Positions 19,265-28,362 of a stretch of DNA of 64,000 nucleotides are shown here, one piece after another. The stretch spans positions 1 to 64,000 of the forward strand of contig CABJAJ010000004.1 in assembly GCA_902363575.1 (NCBI GenBank), read 5' to 3'. A model generated the notes under the pieces. That model was not told the DNA's origin. It saw nothing but the letters and a program-made list of their open reading frames with translations, and did not search any database. The first letter of the stretch is position 1; each line of letters starts with the position of its first letter. This stretch comes from Rikenellaceae bacterium. Lineage in GTDB: Bacteria > Bacteroidota > Bacteroidia > Bacteroidales > Rikenellaceae. A program made the position numbers and the translations under genes.

Positions 19265-19918
19265 ATGAACCGTTATTTTCGCTCGACACCGCCCGTGGTG
19301 CTCAACCTGATTATCATAAACTGCCTGATGCTGCTGGCTACGCAGCTTTTGCCGGCAGGCGACAAAATCATCGAACACCTCGCCTTGTTCAATGTGCAGA
19401 GCCCGCTGTTCCGCTCCTGGCAGGTGGTCACCTACATGTTCCTGCACGGTAATTTCTCGCACCTGTTTTTCAATATGTTCGCCCTGTGGATGTTCGGTCG
19501 CACGCTCGAAGTCGAACTCGGCTCGCGGCGGTTTCTGATCTATTACATGGTCTGCGGCATCGGTGCGGCGCTGTTGCAGATGGGTGTCGGATACCTCGAA
19601 TATTCGGGTGCGGTCGCCGATTACGGCTTCCGTGCGGCGTCGCAACTGCTCGTCATCCCCACGGTCGGGGCTTCGGGCGCTGTCTTCGGCCTGCTGCTGG
19701 CTTTCGGCCTGATGCACCCCAACGCGATCATCATGCTCATCATTCCGCCGATCCCGATGAAAGCCAAATGGTTCGTGGTGATCTACGGCGTGATCGAGCT
19801 GTTTTTCGGTATTTCGGGCCGTATGCCGGGCGTGGCGCATTTCGCCCACGTCGGCGGTATGTTGTGGGGATTCCTGCTGCTCTGGTATTGGAAACGGCGG
19901 GGTACGATCCGCTATTGA
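19265..19918 (+). CDS. Rhomboid-family intramembrane serine protease
   Basis: 217 residues, about six membrane helices. Hallmarks are the HGNFSHLFFNMFALWMFG loop, the catalytic serine in GASGAVFG (near residue 137) and the helix-6 histidine in HFAHVGGMLWG. It likely cleaves membrane proteins; the substrate is unknown. A -7 box TACCTTTG lies at 19238-19245, about 20 nt before the ATG. The next gene begins 3 nt after the stop. Confidence 0.9.
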   Translation: MNRYFRSTPPVVLNLIIINCLMLLATQLLPAGDKIIEHLALFNVQSPLFRSWQVVTYMFLHGNFSHLFFNMFALWMFGRTLEVELGSRRFLIYYMVCGIGAALLQMGVGYLEYSGAVADYGFRAASQLLVIPTVGASGAVFGLLLAFGLMHPNAIIMLIIPPIPMKAKWFVVIYGVIELFFGISGRMPGVAHFAHVGGMLWGFLLLWYWKRRGTIRY

Positions 19919-19921
19919 GGC

Positions 19922-21103
19922 ATGAAGGGGGAGTACTATTACCGGGATTACGCCGACCGGAGCCGTCCGCAAAAGAGCAGGCGCAGCCTGTGGGGTATCC
20001 TGCTCGACCTGTTGGTCGGGGTGATCTCCGTGGTTACGATCCTCGCGGCGGTACTCACTTTCCTGGCTCCCTTCGTCAATCCCGGCCGCGCGTGGATCTT
20101 CTCCATTCTGGGGTTGATCGCACCGGCCGTCTATCTTGCGACCGTGATAGCGGCCCTCTACTGGATTATCCGCTGGCGTTGGGGCTGGGCCTCCGTCCTG
20201 CTCGTGCTGGTGGTGATCGGCCTGTGGCGGGTGCCTCTGTTCCTGAAACCCGAGCTGCGGCGCACCTATGGCGAACCCGCTTATGGACGCGGGACGATCG
20301 GGGTGATGACCTACAACGTCCGCGGATTCTACGATGAGCAGGGACGCAACAGTGCGGACAGCGTGCTGCGCATGATCCGTGAGACGGGGCCGGATATCGT
20401 CTGTCTGCAGGAGTTCAACGGTCGGTTGGCCGGTGACCGGGCGCTGCTCGAAGCCGTGCTCCCGGGTTACGGATGCGCTGCCGGCGCCCCCGATCCCCGT
20501 GCCGAAGAGACGGGGTCCGCCTCGGCTTTGCTCATTTGTTCCCGATATCCGATCATCCGGTCGGGCGATGTGGTAGGGAAGTCGGGATACGAGCGCCACG
20601 GACGGTCGATATGGGCCGACCTGCGTATCGGCGACGACACGGTGCGGGTCTTCAACAACCACCTCCATTCCACGGCCATCAAGGCCGATGACAACGCTTT
20701 TATCACCGAACACCGCTTCCTCTCGGACACGGCCAGCGACGAGCGGATTCGCAGCATCGTCCGTCGTTTCCGCGACAACAGCATCCTGCGTGCTGCACAG
20801 GCCGATACGATCGCCCGGGCCGTAGCCGCCTCGCCCTATCCGCAGATCGTATGCGGGGATTTCAACGACACGCCCATGTCCTACGTCTATCGCCGGATGG
20901 CCGGAGGGCTCCGGGACGCTTTCAGCGTCGCGGGCAAGGGTTTTTCGCATACCTACCGCGGCTTTTTCAATACGCTGCGCATCGATTACGTACTTTATGC
21001 CGACCCTCCTTTCGAGGCGATCGGTTACCGGGTGCTGACCGAAATCGATTATTCGGACCATCATCCCGTGCTGGTGCGACTCAGAAAGATTGCCGCCGGC
21101 TGA
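19922..21103 (+). CDS. Membrane-anchored endonuclease/exonuclease/phosphatase family protein
   Basis: 393 residues. Three hydrophobic helices in the first 105 residues are followed by an EEP domain (from TIGVMTYNVRGFYDEQ) with the metal-binding Glu in CLQEFNG, the Asn/Asp pair in GDFNDTP and the catalytic SDHHP near the C-terminus. The fold hydrolyses phosphodiesters of nucleic acids, sphingolipids or phosphoinositides; the membrane anchor argues for an outward-facing or lipid-related role, but this is inference. It is probably co-transcribed with the rhomboid gene. Confidence 0.85.
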   Translation: MKGEYYYRDYADRSRPQKSRRSLWGILLDLLVGVISVVTILAAVLTFLAPFVNPGRAWIFSILGLIAPAVYLATVIAALYWIIRWRWGWASVLLVLVVIGLWRVPLFLKPELRRTYGEPAYGRGTIGVMTYNVRGFYDEQGRNSADSVLRMIRETGPDIVCLQEFNGRLAGDRALLEAVLPGYGCAAGAPDPRAEETGSASALLICSRYPIIRSGDVVGKSGYERHGRSIWADLRIGDDTVRVFNNHLHSTAIKADDNAFITEHRFLSDTASDERIRSIVRRFRDNSILRAAQADTIARAVAASPYPQIVCGDFNDTPMSYVYRRMAGGLRDAFSVAGKGFSHTYRGFFNTLRIDYVLYADPPFEAIGYRVLTEIDYSDHHPVLVRLRKIAAG

Positions 21104-21126
21104 CCCCGACTTAAACACAATCCGCC

Positions 21127-21576
21127 ATGATTATCGACTCACTGAACAACTGCGCCCTCTATGCGGCGGTGCATCCCCGGCTCCGCAAGGCGTTCGACCT
21201 CCTTGCCGCCACCGATTTCTCGAAGCTCGAAGCGGGCAGACATCCGCTCGACGGCGAGGATATTTTCGTCAATGTGATGGAGCCGGCGCTCAAACGGAAG
21301 GAGGAGGCTCCGCTGGAGGTTCATAACGCCTATATCGATATCCAGGTGATCCTCGAGGGCGCTTGCGAGACGTTCGGATGGAGCGAACGCCGCGATTGCC
21401 GCCGGCCGCGCGGGACGTTCGACCCGGCGAAGGACATCCTGTTTTACGACGACTCTCCACAGACCTATTTCACGCTGCGGCGCGGACAGTTCGTACTCTT
21501 TTTTCCGGAGGACGCCCATGCACCGATGGTGGGTGAGGGTATGATCCGCAAGGCGATTGTCAAGGTACGCATCTGA
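21127..21576 (+). CDS. YhcH/YjgK/YiaL (TabA) family protein
   Basis: 149 residues of a cupin-like fold. Recognised by EVHNAYIDIQVILEG and the C-terminal FPEDAHAPMVGEG with putative metal-binding Glu/His. Family members include EbgC and E. coli YhcH (sialic acid catabolism); some are anomerases. No sugar pathway surrounds it here. It lies 24 nt after the EEP gene and is the last gene of this plus-strand block. Confidence 0.88.
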   Translation: MIIDSLNNCALYAAVHPRLRKAFDLLAATDFSKLEAGRHPLDGEDIFVNVMEPALKRKEEAPLEVHNAYIDIQVILEGACETFGWSERRDCRRPRGTFDPAKDILFYDDSPQTYFTLRRGQFVLFFPEDAHAPMVGEGMIRKAIVKVRI

Positions 21577-21910
21577 CGGCGCCGGAAGCGGCTGCCAGTC
21601 GCATGATGCGCGAGAGGAATTTGCCTCGGTTTGCCGACGGCCGTTCGCCCGGTGTTAGGCGCAGCCACGGTAAGAATTTATCCTTTCGGGTGCGGTTCGC
21701 AATTCTGCGGCAATGCGATTCCGAAAGCGGTCATCAGGGAAAAATAATTCTTCCTTTCGACTGCAACGGACAGGGGATGCTGCGGCAGTCGGTAAGAAAC
21801 CGACGTCCTATCCGTCTGCTCGTTGCTGAACCCGACGGAGCGAAATATGCTGCAGTCGATAAGGTAGCAGCGGTTTGCAGCTTCTCTGATCGCAGCGGCC
21901 TATCCGAGCG
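21577..21910. other. Gene-less stretch between convergent genes
   Basis: No convincing frame or known RNA was recognised. The stretch ends at a strong shared terminator. Confidence 0.5.
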
Positions 21911-21944
21911 ACAGCCCCGTTTGCCATAGAGCAAACGGGGCTGT
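21911..21944. terminator. Bidirectional terminator between yhcH-type gene and flavodiiron gene
   Basis: A 14-bp perfect inverted repeat (21911-21924 with 21931-21944) has a 6-nt loop, between genes that converge from both sides. A pronounced T run is lacking on either side. Confidence 0.65.
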
Positions 21945-21977
21945 CCTGTTTCCGTTACCGGCCGGGCGGTGCGGGTC

Positions 21978-23180
21978 TCAATTCCCGGTACGGCAATCGT
22001 CCCACCGTGCGGCCACGGCGTCCGCCAACCTGTCGCAGGCGTCGTCGTAGCGTCCGTCGAAGCCTTGCTTCATCTCCAACGGCTCGCAGCACATCGTCCA
22101 TTTGAGTTTCTCGGCGAACTCCCGCAGGTGCTTCACGGCAGCGCTTGCCCAGGTGAACGATCCGAATGCGGCGAACGTGCGCTGCGGGATGCCGCGGGCT
22201 TCGATTTTGCGTAGGAGCGCTTCGACCTCGGGGAAGAGGTCGCCGTTATAGGTTGGGGAGCCGACCACCAGGGTGTCGTATTTGAATACGTCGCGCAGCA
22301 CGACCGACGGATCGGCCGACGAAAGGTTATACATCCGGATGGGCCGCACGCCCCGCTCCGCAAGATTCCGGGCGATGTGCTCGGCCATCTGTTCCGTGTT
22401 GCCGTACATCGAGCCGTAGGCGATCACCGCTCCCGGTTCGCCCTGGTAGCGGCTCAGCCGGTCGTAAAGAGCGATCACGCGCTCTTTCTCCTCTTCCCAT
22501 ACCGGGCCGTGCGTCGAGCAGATCGTCTCGATCTCCAGCGTGCGGATTTTTTGCAGCGCTTTCTGGACAGGTGCCCCGTATTTGCCCACGATGCAGGCGT
22601 AGTAGCGGATCATTTCGTCCCAGAAGTGGCCGAGCTCCAACTGCCGGTCCAGAATGCCGCCGTCCAGGGCTCCGAATGTGCCGAAAGCGTCGCCTGTAAA
22701 GAGGGTTTTCTGTTCGGGACAATAGGTGACCATGGTTTCGGGCCAATGGACCATCGGCGCCATGTAGAACGTCAGGGTGCGGTTGCCGAGCGAAAGACTC
22801 TCCCCCTCCCTGATTTCGACCGTGTCGGCTTCGATGCCGTAATATCCGCCGATCATCTGGAGCGTTTTGGCATTTCCCACGATCTTGATCTCGGGATAGA
22901 GCCGCTTGAGCGCGGAGATGGACGAGGAGTGGTCGGGCTCCATATGATTGACCACGAGGTAGTCGATCTTCCGGTCGCCGATCGCCTCATGGATGTTGTG
23001 GAAAAAGCGGCTGCCGAATCCCTCCTCGACCGTATCGATCAGCGCGACTTTCTCGTCCGCGACAAGGTAGGAGTTGTAGGATACGCCGAAAGGCAGGGAC
23101 CAGAGGGCTTCAAAACGTGTTTTGACCCGATCGTTGACACCGACGTAATGGATGCCGGGTTTTATCTCTGTGATGCGCAT
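21978..23180 (-). CDS. A-type flavoprotein (flavodiiron protein)
   Basis: 400 residues. The N-terminal metallo-beta-lactamase-like domain carries the diiron motif HMEPDHS (H79, E81, D83, H84) and FTGDAFG. The C-terminal flavodoxin domain starts near residue 255 with the FMN loop GSMYGNTEQMA. These enzymes reduce O2 to water or NO to N2O in the cytoplasm of anaerobes, protecting against oxygen or nitrosative stress. It appears monocistronic. Confidence 0.93.
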   Translation of the reverse strand: MRITEIKPGIHYVGVNDRVKTRFEALWSLPFGVSYNSYLVADEKVALIDTVEEGFGSRFFHNIHEAIGDRKIDYLVVNHMEPDHSSSISALKRLYPEIKIVGNAKTLQMIGGYYGIEADTVEIREGESLSLGNRTLTFYMAPMVHWPETMVTYCPEQKTLFTGDAFGTFGALDGGILDRQLELGHFWDEMIRYYACIVGKYGAPVQKALQKIRTLEIETICSTHGPVWEEEKERVIALYDRLSRYQGEPGAVIAYGSMYGNTEQMAEHIARNLAERGVRPIRMYNLSSADPSVVLRDVFKYDTLVVGSPTYNGDLFPEVEALLRKIEARGIPQRTFAAFGSFTWASAAVKHLREFAEKLKWTMCCEPLEMKQGFDGRYDDACDRLADAVAARWDDCRTGN

Positions 23181-23450
23181 GGAAAGTTTTACTTTATTTT
23201 CACTGCAAAATAAGCAAATTTTTTCGTCCTCCGCACGTCCTGATCGCTAATTTCTTTGCGGCTCGGCGATTGAGGTGGTTGGTACAAGCGGCAATTTCCG
23301 CGCCGGCGGAGGAAATCGCGCGGTGTCCCGTTCCGATCGGCACTTTCCGCAGCGCACTTCCCGGGGGGGGGATCCGCAGGTGAATATGCGGGTGTGCCGG
23401 CAGGGATGGGCAGGTTGTACGCGGGGTCAATCGAACCTGGTGGTTACGAT
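23181..23450. other. Intergenic stretch with a G9 run
   Basis: There is no convincing gene. Nine consecutive G at 23363-23371 form the only notable feature, about 185 nt upstream of the flavodiiron ATG. AT-rich sequence immediately before that ATG probably holds its promoter, but no perfect TAnnTTTG is present. Confidence 0.45.
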
Positions 23451-23485
23451 AAAAAATGCCCGCATCCAAAAACGGATACGGGCAT
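23451..23485 (-). terminator. Terminator of the left susCD operon
   Basis: A near-perfect 12-bp stem (23456-23467 with 23474-23485) is followed on the minus strand by a TTTTTTA run. It lies about 20 nt after the susD stop. Confidence 0.88.
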
Positions 23486-23505
23486 GGAAACAGAGCAGAT
23501 AGGGG

Positions 23506-25056
23506 TTATTGTGCGTAACCGGGGTTTTGGCTACCGAAGTTGGGGTTGTTGGAAATCTCATCGTTCGGAATCGGCCATACGAACTGTACACTGTTCGCAT
23601 TGACCTGCAGATTCACACCACGACCGGAAAGAATATTGCTCAGGGCGGTTTGGTAATCACGCTTAAAGCCCTGACCCCAACGCTTCAGATCGAACAGGCG
23701 TCCGCCTTCTGCAATCATCTCGCGCATATATTCCTCTTGAATGACGCGGAACAGTTTGGGTATATCGTTTCCGGCATCGTCTTTGGCATTTCCGACAACG
23801 TCATTCGGCGTGAGTGCTGTGAGACCTCGTGCCGTACGCAGTTTATTGAGCGGTATGAGCACATCATCCGCTGCTTCGTTATTCCTGTAACGAGCTTCGG
23901 CTTCGATAAGATACATCTGCGCAAGACGGAAAACTTTGGGCATGTTTCTATATGAGAGGTGTTCGCGATCTGTCTGGAACGTTTCGTTTCCCGTAAACTT
24001 GGATATTACATAACCGTTTGCCTGGACATTCATGATGTTGATAGGCATCTTTTCGATATAGATACCCGTACGTATATCGTTATTGGCAAACAGATTCACA
24101 TAATGCTGCTCCGGAACATAGTAGGGCTGAGCGATGAAACCCGTTGAAGTCCATATTGCATAGTAATAGTAGGCCATCGAATTGACCGAGCCGAGTGTCG
24201 CACGGGATACTTCGGGCTGGAAGATGGTTTCGGTTGATTTGTCTTCGCGCCACATCTGTTCGAGGTGTTCGGACGTGGTGACGAGTGAATAAATCGTCGA
24301 TGCATTGGGTAACTTAGAATCCGGCTGGAGCATATTCGCACATTTGATCGCGTTGTCATAATCGTGCATTTGAAGTGCGATCTGTGCCTCGAAAGCCGTA
24401 ATGGCGTCTTTGGTCAGATAGATCGCATTCAACTCGCCGGGCCGGTTAATGCCCAACTTCGCTTCGGCGATATCCGAAAGAATCTGTCCGTAAACGTCAG
24501 ACAACTTACCGCGAGAAAGGTTGACCGGATCCTTGCTGTATTCGGTTTGTACGGGTACACCCATCTGCGAATCCTTGCCGGGATCGTAGTCTTCGCAGAA
24601 AAGCAATGCGAGCTTATTCAGGGCATAGGCACGCATGAAATGCGCTTCACCGATAAAAGGATCCAATTCGACTTTCAAAGCATCGTTGCTGGCGATGGCC
24701 TCTTTGGCTTTCATGATGAAGTAATTTGCATTTCGGATCATCGCATTGTAGTTGGCCCACATGTTTGCGACATCGCCATCGGAGCTGTAAAGTGCCCAGA
24801 TATGGAAGTAATACCCTGTTCCTCCCGCATTGATGGTCTCGTTTGTTAAATCGGTGAACCAATCCGGGTTGTAGAGGTAGGATCCTGATGATACGGCTTT
24901 GATGTTCCCGTAGAGACCGAGACGCAAACCCCTGAGCTGCTCGATATTGAGTAAGCCTTCAGAGGTGGGTCCGCTCGTCGGCTCGAGATCGAGGTCGCAC
25001 GAAGAAACCGTGAGCAAGGTCCCGAATGCCACAATAAGATTTATTATTTTTTTCAT
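23506..25056 (-). CDS. SusD/RagB-family nutrient-binding lipoprotein (left pair)
   Basis: 516 residues. Signal peptide with lipobox SSC and Cys20, followed by the DLDLEPTSGPTSE start typical of SusD. The body is TPR-like helical, with late family landmarks EEYMREMIAEGGRLFDLKRWG and a C-terminal WPIPNDEISNNPN. SusD caps the extracellular face of its SusC partner and captures ligand. The ligand is not evident, as no glycoside hydrolase or protease accompanies the pair. It starts 28 nt after susC and is a paralogue of the right-hand SusD (near-identical N- and C-termini). Confidence 0.95.
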   Translation of the reverse strand: MKKIINLIVAFGTLLTVSSCDLDLEPTSGPTSEGLLNIEQLRGLRLGLYGNIKAVSSGSYLYNPDWFTDLTNETINAGGTGYYFHIWALYSSDGDVANMWANYNAMIRNANYFIMKAKEAIASNDALKVELDPFIGEAHFMRAYALNKLALLFCEDYDPGKDSQMGVPVQTEYSKDPVNLSRGKLSDVYGQILSDIAEAKLGINRPGELNAIYLTKDAITAFEAQIALQMHDYDNAIKCANMLQPDSKLPNASTIYSLVTTSEHLEQMWREDKSTETIFQPEVSRATLGSVNSMAYYYYAIWTSTGFIAQPYYVPEQHYVNLFANNDIRTGIYIEKMPINIMNVQANGYVISKFTGNETFQTDREHLSYRNMPKVFRLAQMYLIEAEARYRNNEAADDVLIPLNKLRTARGLTALTPNDVVGNAKDDAGNDIPKLFRVIQEEYMREMIAEGGRLFDLKRWGQGFKRDYQTALSNILSGRGVNLQVNANSVQFVWPIPNDEISNNPNFGSQNPGYAQ

Positions 25057-25084
25057 ATTCGGTTGTTTTCTTGTTTAACAGGTT

Positions 25085-28000
25085 TTAGAATTTCAATTCC
25101 AGACCGAACGTCCACTGGCGGGAGTTAGGATAGATATCGGTATCGAAAGCATTTTCGGCAACCTCGGGGTCGAAGCCGTTGTAACCGGTGATCGTCCAGA
25201 GGTTACGTGCGCCGACATAGACTTTGAGGCCCTTGATGAAACGGGTCTTTTTCAGCAAATGAGAGGGCAGCGTGTAAGCGATCTGGATGTTCTTCAGACG
25301 CAGGAACGAGGCGTCCTCGAGCATACGGGAGTCGAACTGCGTGCCACCATCGAAATTCGCCGATCCGGAGTATTCGAGCGAGGGGTATTTCTTGCCGTAG
25401 CAGTCATCCGGCTTCCAGTAGTCGAGTACTTCATAGGCCTGATTGAATCCCTGGAGAGCATAGCTTGAGTTGGCTGCGAAATAGAGGTTGTTGTTCATCA
25501 TGTAGTTGCCGGCAACCCAGGCGAAGTCGGCGGTCAGTGAGATGCCTTTCCACTGCGCTGTAATGCCGAAACCACCGGTATAGGGCGCGAAGATCGATTT
25601 GTCGAAATATACGATGTCTGCCTCTGCGTAATTATTGGTTATCTCACCGTCGGCACCGGTCCACTGCGGCCTTCCCGATGCAGGATCCACTCCGCGCCAT
25701 TCGGGCATGCCCCAGGTCGGATAGGCTCCGTCTTTGACAAAGTACAGGTAGCTTCCGGCAGGTACCTTATCGGGTGCACCGGGCCACATCTTAGTGAGCT
25801 TGTTCTTATTGTAGTTGAACGTGGCGTGGAAATTCACGAACCAGTCGCGCGATGCGTAAATGTCGTAGTTCAGCGTCACATCGATACCCGCGTTGCGCAT
25901 GCCGCCCACATTGCCGGGATGCGAGGTGAAGCCGGTCGAAGGAGCCTGGGGAATGTCCATGAGCATATTGGTGGTCTCTCGGCGGTAGTACTGTACTTCT
26001 AACGAAAGCTTGCGCCAAAGTTCAATATCGACGCCGATAGTGAGCAGTCCCTGTTCTTCCCATTTGAGACCCGGGTTGCCAGGGTTGGCAAGCCCCCAGG
26101 AGGTTTGTCCGTCATAAGCATAACCGGGTGCCAAATACTGATAGAATGCGTAATCGGCAATACCGGAGTTACCCTGGGTGCCGTAGGATGCACGCAAACC
26201 CAAATTGGTAATGGTCATGTTGTCTTTGAGAAACGCCTCGTTGCTGATTTTCCACATGGCACCTACCGACCAGAACAGGGCGTTGCGGTCGTCTTTAGCG
26301 AAGCGCGAGCTGGCATCGTTACGCAGCGCAACGTCGAAGAAATAGCGATTAGCGTAATCGTACTCTAAGCGGCCGAAGATCGAATTGGAAGCGAACTGCG
26401 AATTGCTATAGGAGGGAAGACCGGAAGACTCGATACCCATGTTCAGGTTGATGAACTCGGTCGAGGTCACGCCGCGAACGGCGGCCGAGAACGAATCGGT
26501 ACCGGTGTAGATGGTCTCCTCACCGAGCAGAGCGGTGAAATGATGGTCTTTATCCTGTCCGAAAGCGGTCTTGTACTCAGCTGTATTGGTCCACGTCCAG
26601 GTATAGTAACGCGAGAACAGTTCGGCAGCAGTGCCTGTGCCTTCGATAATGTTTTCACCATGCGGCATTGCCGGGCTGTAGGCTTGTGACTGGCGGTTGT
26701 CATAGGCCGTGGCCGAAAGTTGCGAACGCAGCGTCAGGCCACGCACGGGGGTAAGCTCTACGAAACCCGAGCCATTCAGGTAGATCTGGTTCTGCTTGTT
26801 GGAGTCGTATTTAGTTACAATCAGCGGGTTTTGCGTGCCGATGACCCCGAGCCACTCGATAACCGAACCGTCGGCGTTATAGCAGGGCTGATAGGTTGGA
26901 AGTACCAGTGTGGCAAAAAGCGGATTGTTGGCGATCAGTTGTCCGGTATTGTCGACAGAAGAGGTCTGCGAAGCAGTCTGATAACCGATACCGAGGTTTA
27001 CGCCCATTTTGAGCCATTTGTTGACCTTCGTATCCACGTTCGCGCGGAAATTGTACCGCGACAATTGGGAGTAAGGGAGGATACCGGTCTGGTCGAGGTA
27101 GTTGCCCGAGAAGAAGTAGGAGGTCTTCTGCGAGCCGCCCGCCACTGAAAGATCGACCTGGTACATCGGAGCATTCTTTTCCAGAATGTCATCGAACCAG
27201 TTCGTATTGACGCTCGGATCGATACCGCGTTCTGTGATGAACGTATTCATCGCTTCAATCACATTATCAGCATCATATGGGTATTTGTTGTTTTGAGCGG
27301 CCAACAGGGCGCCTTTGTAGTAGAGGTAATCCTCGGTGTTCATCGCCTTCAGACGGGGTTTGATGGCGCTCGACATGGAGTACTGCGTGCGCAGAGTGAC
27401 GTCCACGTCGTCCGAGCCGCGGCGACCGCGCTTGGTGGTGACGTAGATCACGCCGTTGGCAGCGCGCGAACCGTAGATCGAGGTAGCCGATGCGTCCTTC
27501 AAAACGTTGATCGCCTCGATATCGTTTTGGTTGATCGCCAACAGGGTGGAAGCAGTAATAGGAGCGCCATCGAGCAGGATCAGCGGAGCGGTGCTTGCGG
27601 AGATCGAGCCCACACCATGAACACGGATGGTCGAAGTGGTCGTAAGCTCACCATTGCCGGTCATGATACTCAGACCGGCCACCTGGCCCTGGAGTGCGTC
27701 GGCCACGTTGTTCGAGGGACGGTTTTCGAGCTTATCGCCCTTGACCTGGTCTACCGAGCCGATTGTCGTTCCGACTTTACGTCCGGAGCCGTAGCCCAAT
27801 ACAACGACATCCTCGATGTCAGTGGTATCCTCCTGCAGCGTGATTTGCAGTGCCGTGCGGCCTGCCACGGGCACTTTCTGGGTCTCATAGCCCAGGTAGG
27901 TAACGACGAGGGTCGCATTGGCCGGAGCCGTTATCGTAAACTTGCCTTCCGTATTGGTGGTCGTTCCGACGGTGGTGCCGTCCACAACGACCGACGCACC

Positions 28001-28117
28001 GATGGCTGCCATGCCGTCGGCGTCGGTAACCGTACCGGAAACTTGCTTGTTCTGAGCCAGTGCCAGCGAACACAGCCCCAGAGAAGCAATTAACGATAGT
28101 ACAATTTTTCTCATCAT
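25085..28117 (-). CDS. SusC/RagA-family TonB-linked outer membrane transporter (left pair, promoter-ON)
   Basis: 1,010 residues. Signal peptide (LSLIASLGLCSLALAQ), a carboxypeptidase-regulatory-like domain at about 23-105, a TonB plug (about 115-230, with VADALQGQVAGLSIM and GSRAANGVIYVTTKRG), then a 22-strand barrel ending in Phe. It imports SusD-bound ligands across the outer membrane. The first 265 or so residues differ from the right-hand SusC at only about 11 positions by my count, while later parts diverge. The 5' end lies in an 88-bp perfect inverted repeat, and a full consensus promoter sits just beyond it inside the recombinase-bearing segment. Confidence 0.95.
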   Translation of the reverse strand: MMRKIVLSLIASLGLCSLALAQNKQVSGTVTDADGMAAIGASVVVDGTTVGTTTNTEGKFTITAPANATLVVTYLGYETQKVPVAGRTALQITLQEDTTDIEDVVVLGYGSGRKVGTTIGSVDQVKGDKLENRPSNNVADALQGQVAGLSIMTGNGELTTTSTIRVHGVGSISASTAPLILLDGAPITASTLLAINQNDIEAINVLKDASATSIYGSRAANGVIYVTTKRGRRGSDDVDVTLRTQYSMSSAIKPRLKAMNTEDYLYYKGALLAAQNNKYPYDADNVIEAMNTFITERGIDPSVNTNWFDDILEKNAPMYQVDLSVAGGSQKTSYFFSGNYLDQTGILPYSQLSRYNFRANVDTKVNKWLKMGVNLGIGYQTASQTSSVDNTGQLIANNPLFATLVLPTYQPCYNADGSVIEWLGVIGTQNPLIVTKYDSNKQNQIYLNGSGFVELTPVRGLTLRSQLSATAYDNRQSQAYSPAMPHGENIIEGTGTAAELFSRYYTWTWTNTAEYKTAFGQDKDHHFTALLGEETIYTGTDSFSAAVRGVTSTEFINLNMGIESSGLPSYSNSQFASNSIFGRLEYDYANRYFFDVALRNDASSRFAKDDRNALFWSVGAMWKISNEAFLKDNMTITNLGLRASYGTQGNSGIADYAFYQYLAPGYAYDGQTSWGLANPGNPGLKWEEQGLLTIGVDIELWRKLSLEVQYYRRETTNMLMDIPQAPSTGFTSHPGNVGGMRNAGIDVTLNYDIYASRDWFVNFHATFNYNKNKLTKMWPGAPDKVPAGSYLYFVKDGAYPTWGMPEWRGVDPASGRPQWTGADGEITNNYAEADIVYFDKSIFAPYTGGFGITAQWKGISLTADFAWVAGNYMMNNNLYFAANSSYALQGFNQAYEVLDYWKPDDCYGKKYPSLEYSGSANFDGGTQFDSRMLEDASFLRLKNIQIAYTLPSHLLKKTRFIKGLKVYVGARNLWTITGYNGFDPEVAENAFDTDIYPNSRQWTFGLELKF

Positions 28118-28149
28118 AAGCGTTAATTAATTAAATTTTAAAATAAAAA
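28062..28149 (-). repeat. Left arm of an 88-bp perfect inverted repeat
   Basis: It covers 32 nt of leader and the first 56 nt of the left susC gene and matches 29838-29925 on the opposite strand base for base. High identity with scattered mismatches continues into both genes. The leader part holds the AT-rich near-palindrome TTAATTAATTAA, a candidate crossover region. Confidence 0.9.
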
Positions 28150-28157
28150 GTTCACTA

Positions 28158-28189
28158 CAAATATAAATAACTTTTACATCCGAAACAAA
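28158..28189 (-). promoter_or_regulatory. Consensus promoter of the left susCD operon
   Basis: The -33 TTTG (28189-28186), a 20-nt spacer and the -7 TATATTTG (28165-28158) match the Bacteroidetes consensus exactly. The start would be near 28152, giving a leader of about 35 nt. The promoter lies 8 nt inside the segment bounded by the inverted repeats, so inversion would redirect it to the right-hand susC. Confidence 0.85.
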
Positions 28190-28362
28190 AAATTTTCTTA
28201 AAATAATTAACAAAATAACATGACACACACGATTATACGCCTCGTGCTTTCAATTTGTCGCCAGGTTAACTGCAATGCCTTTTAAATCGTTACGTCATCG
28301 TTCCGTCTTTTCCGTATCCGTTGCCTACGGTCGATTCGCTTTTCAAATATAGACATTTTTTC

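Noticed and set aside
23275..23502. 75-codon open frame across the G9 run
   Set aside because: It runs through the susD terminator hairpin and has no recognisable composition or start context.
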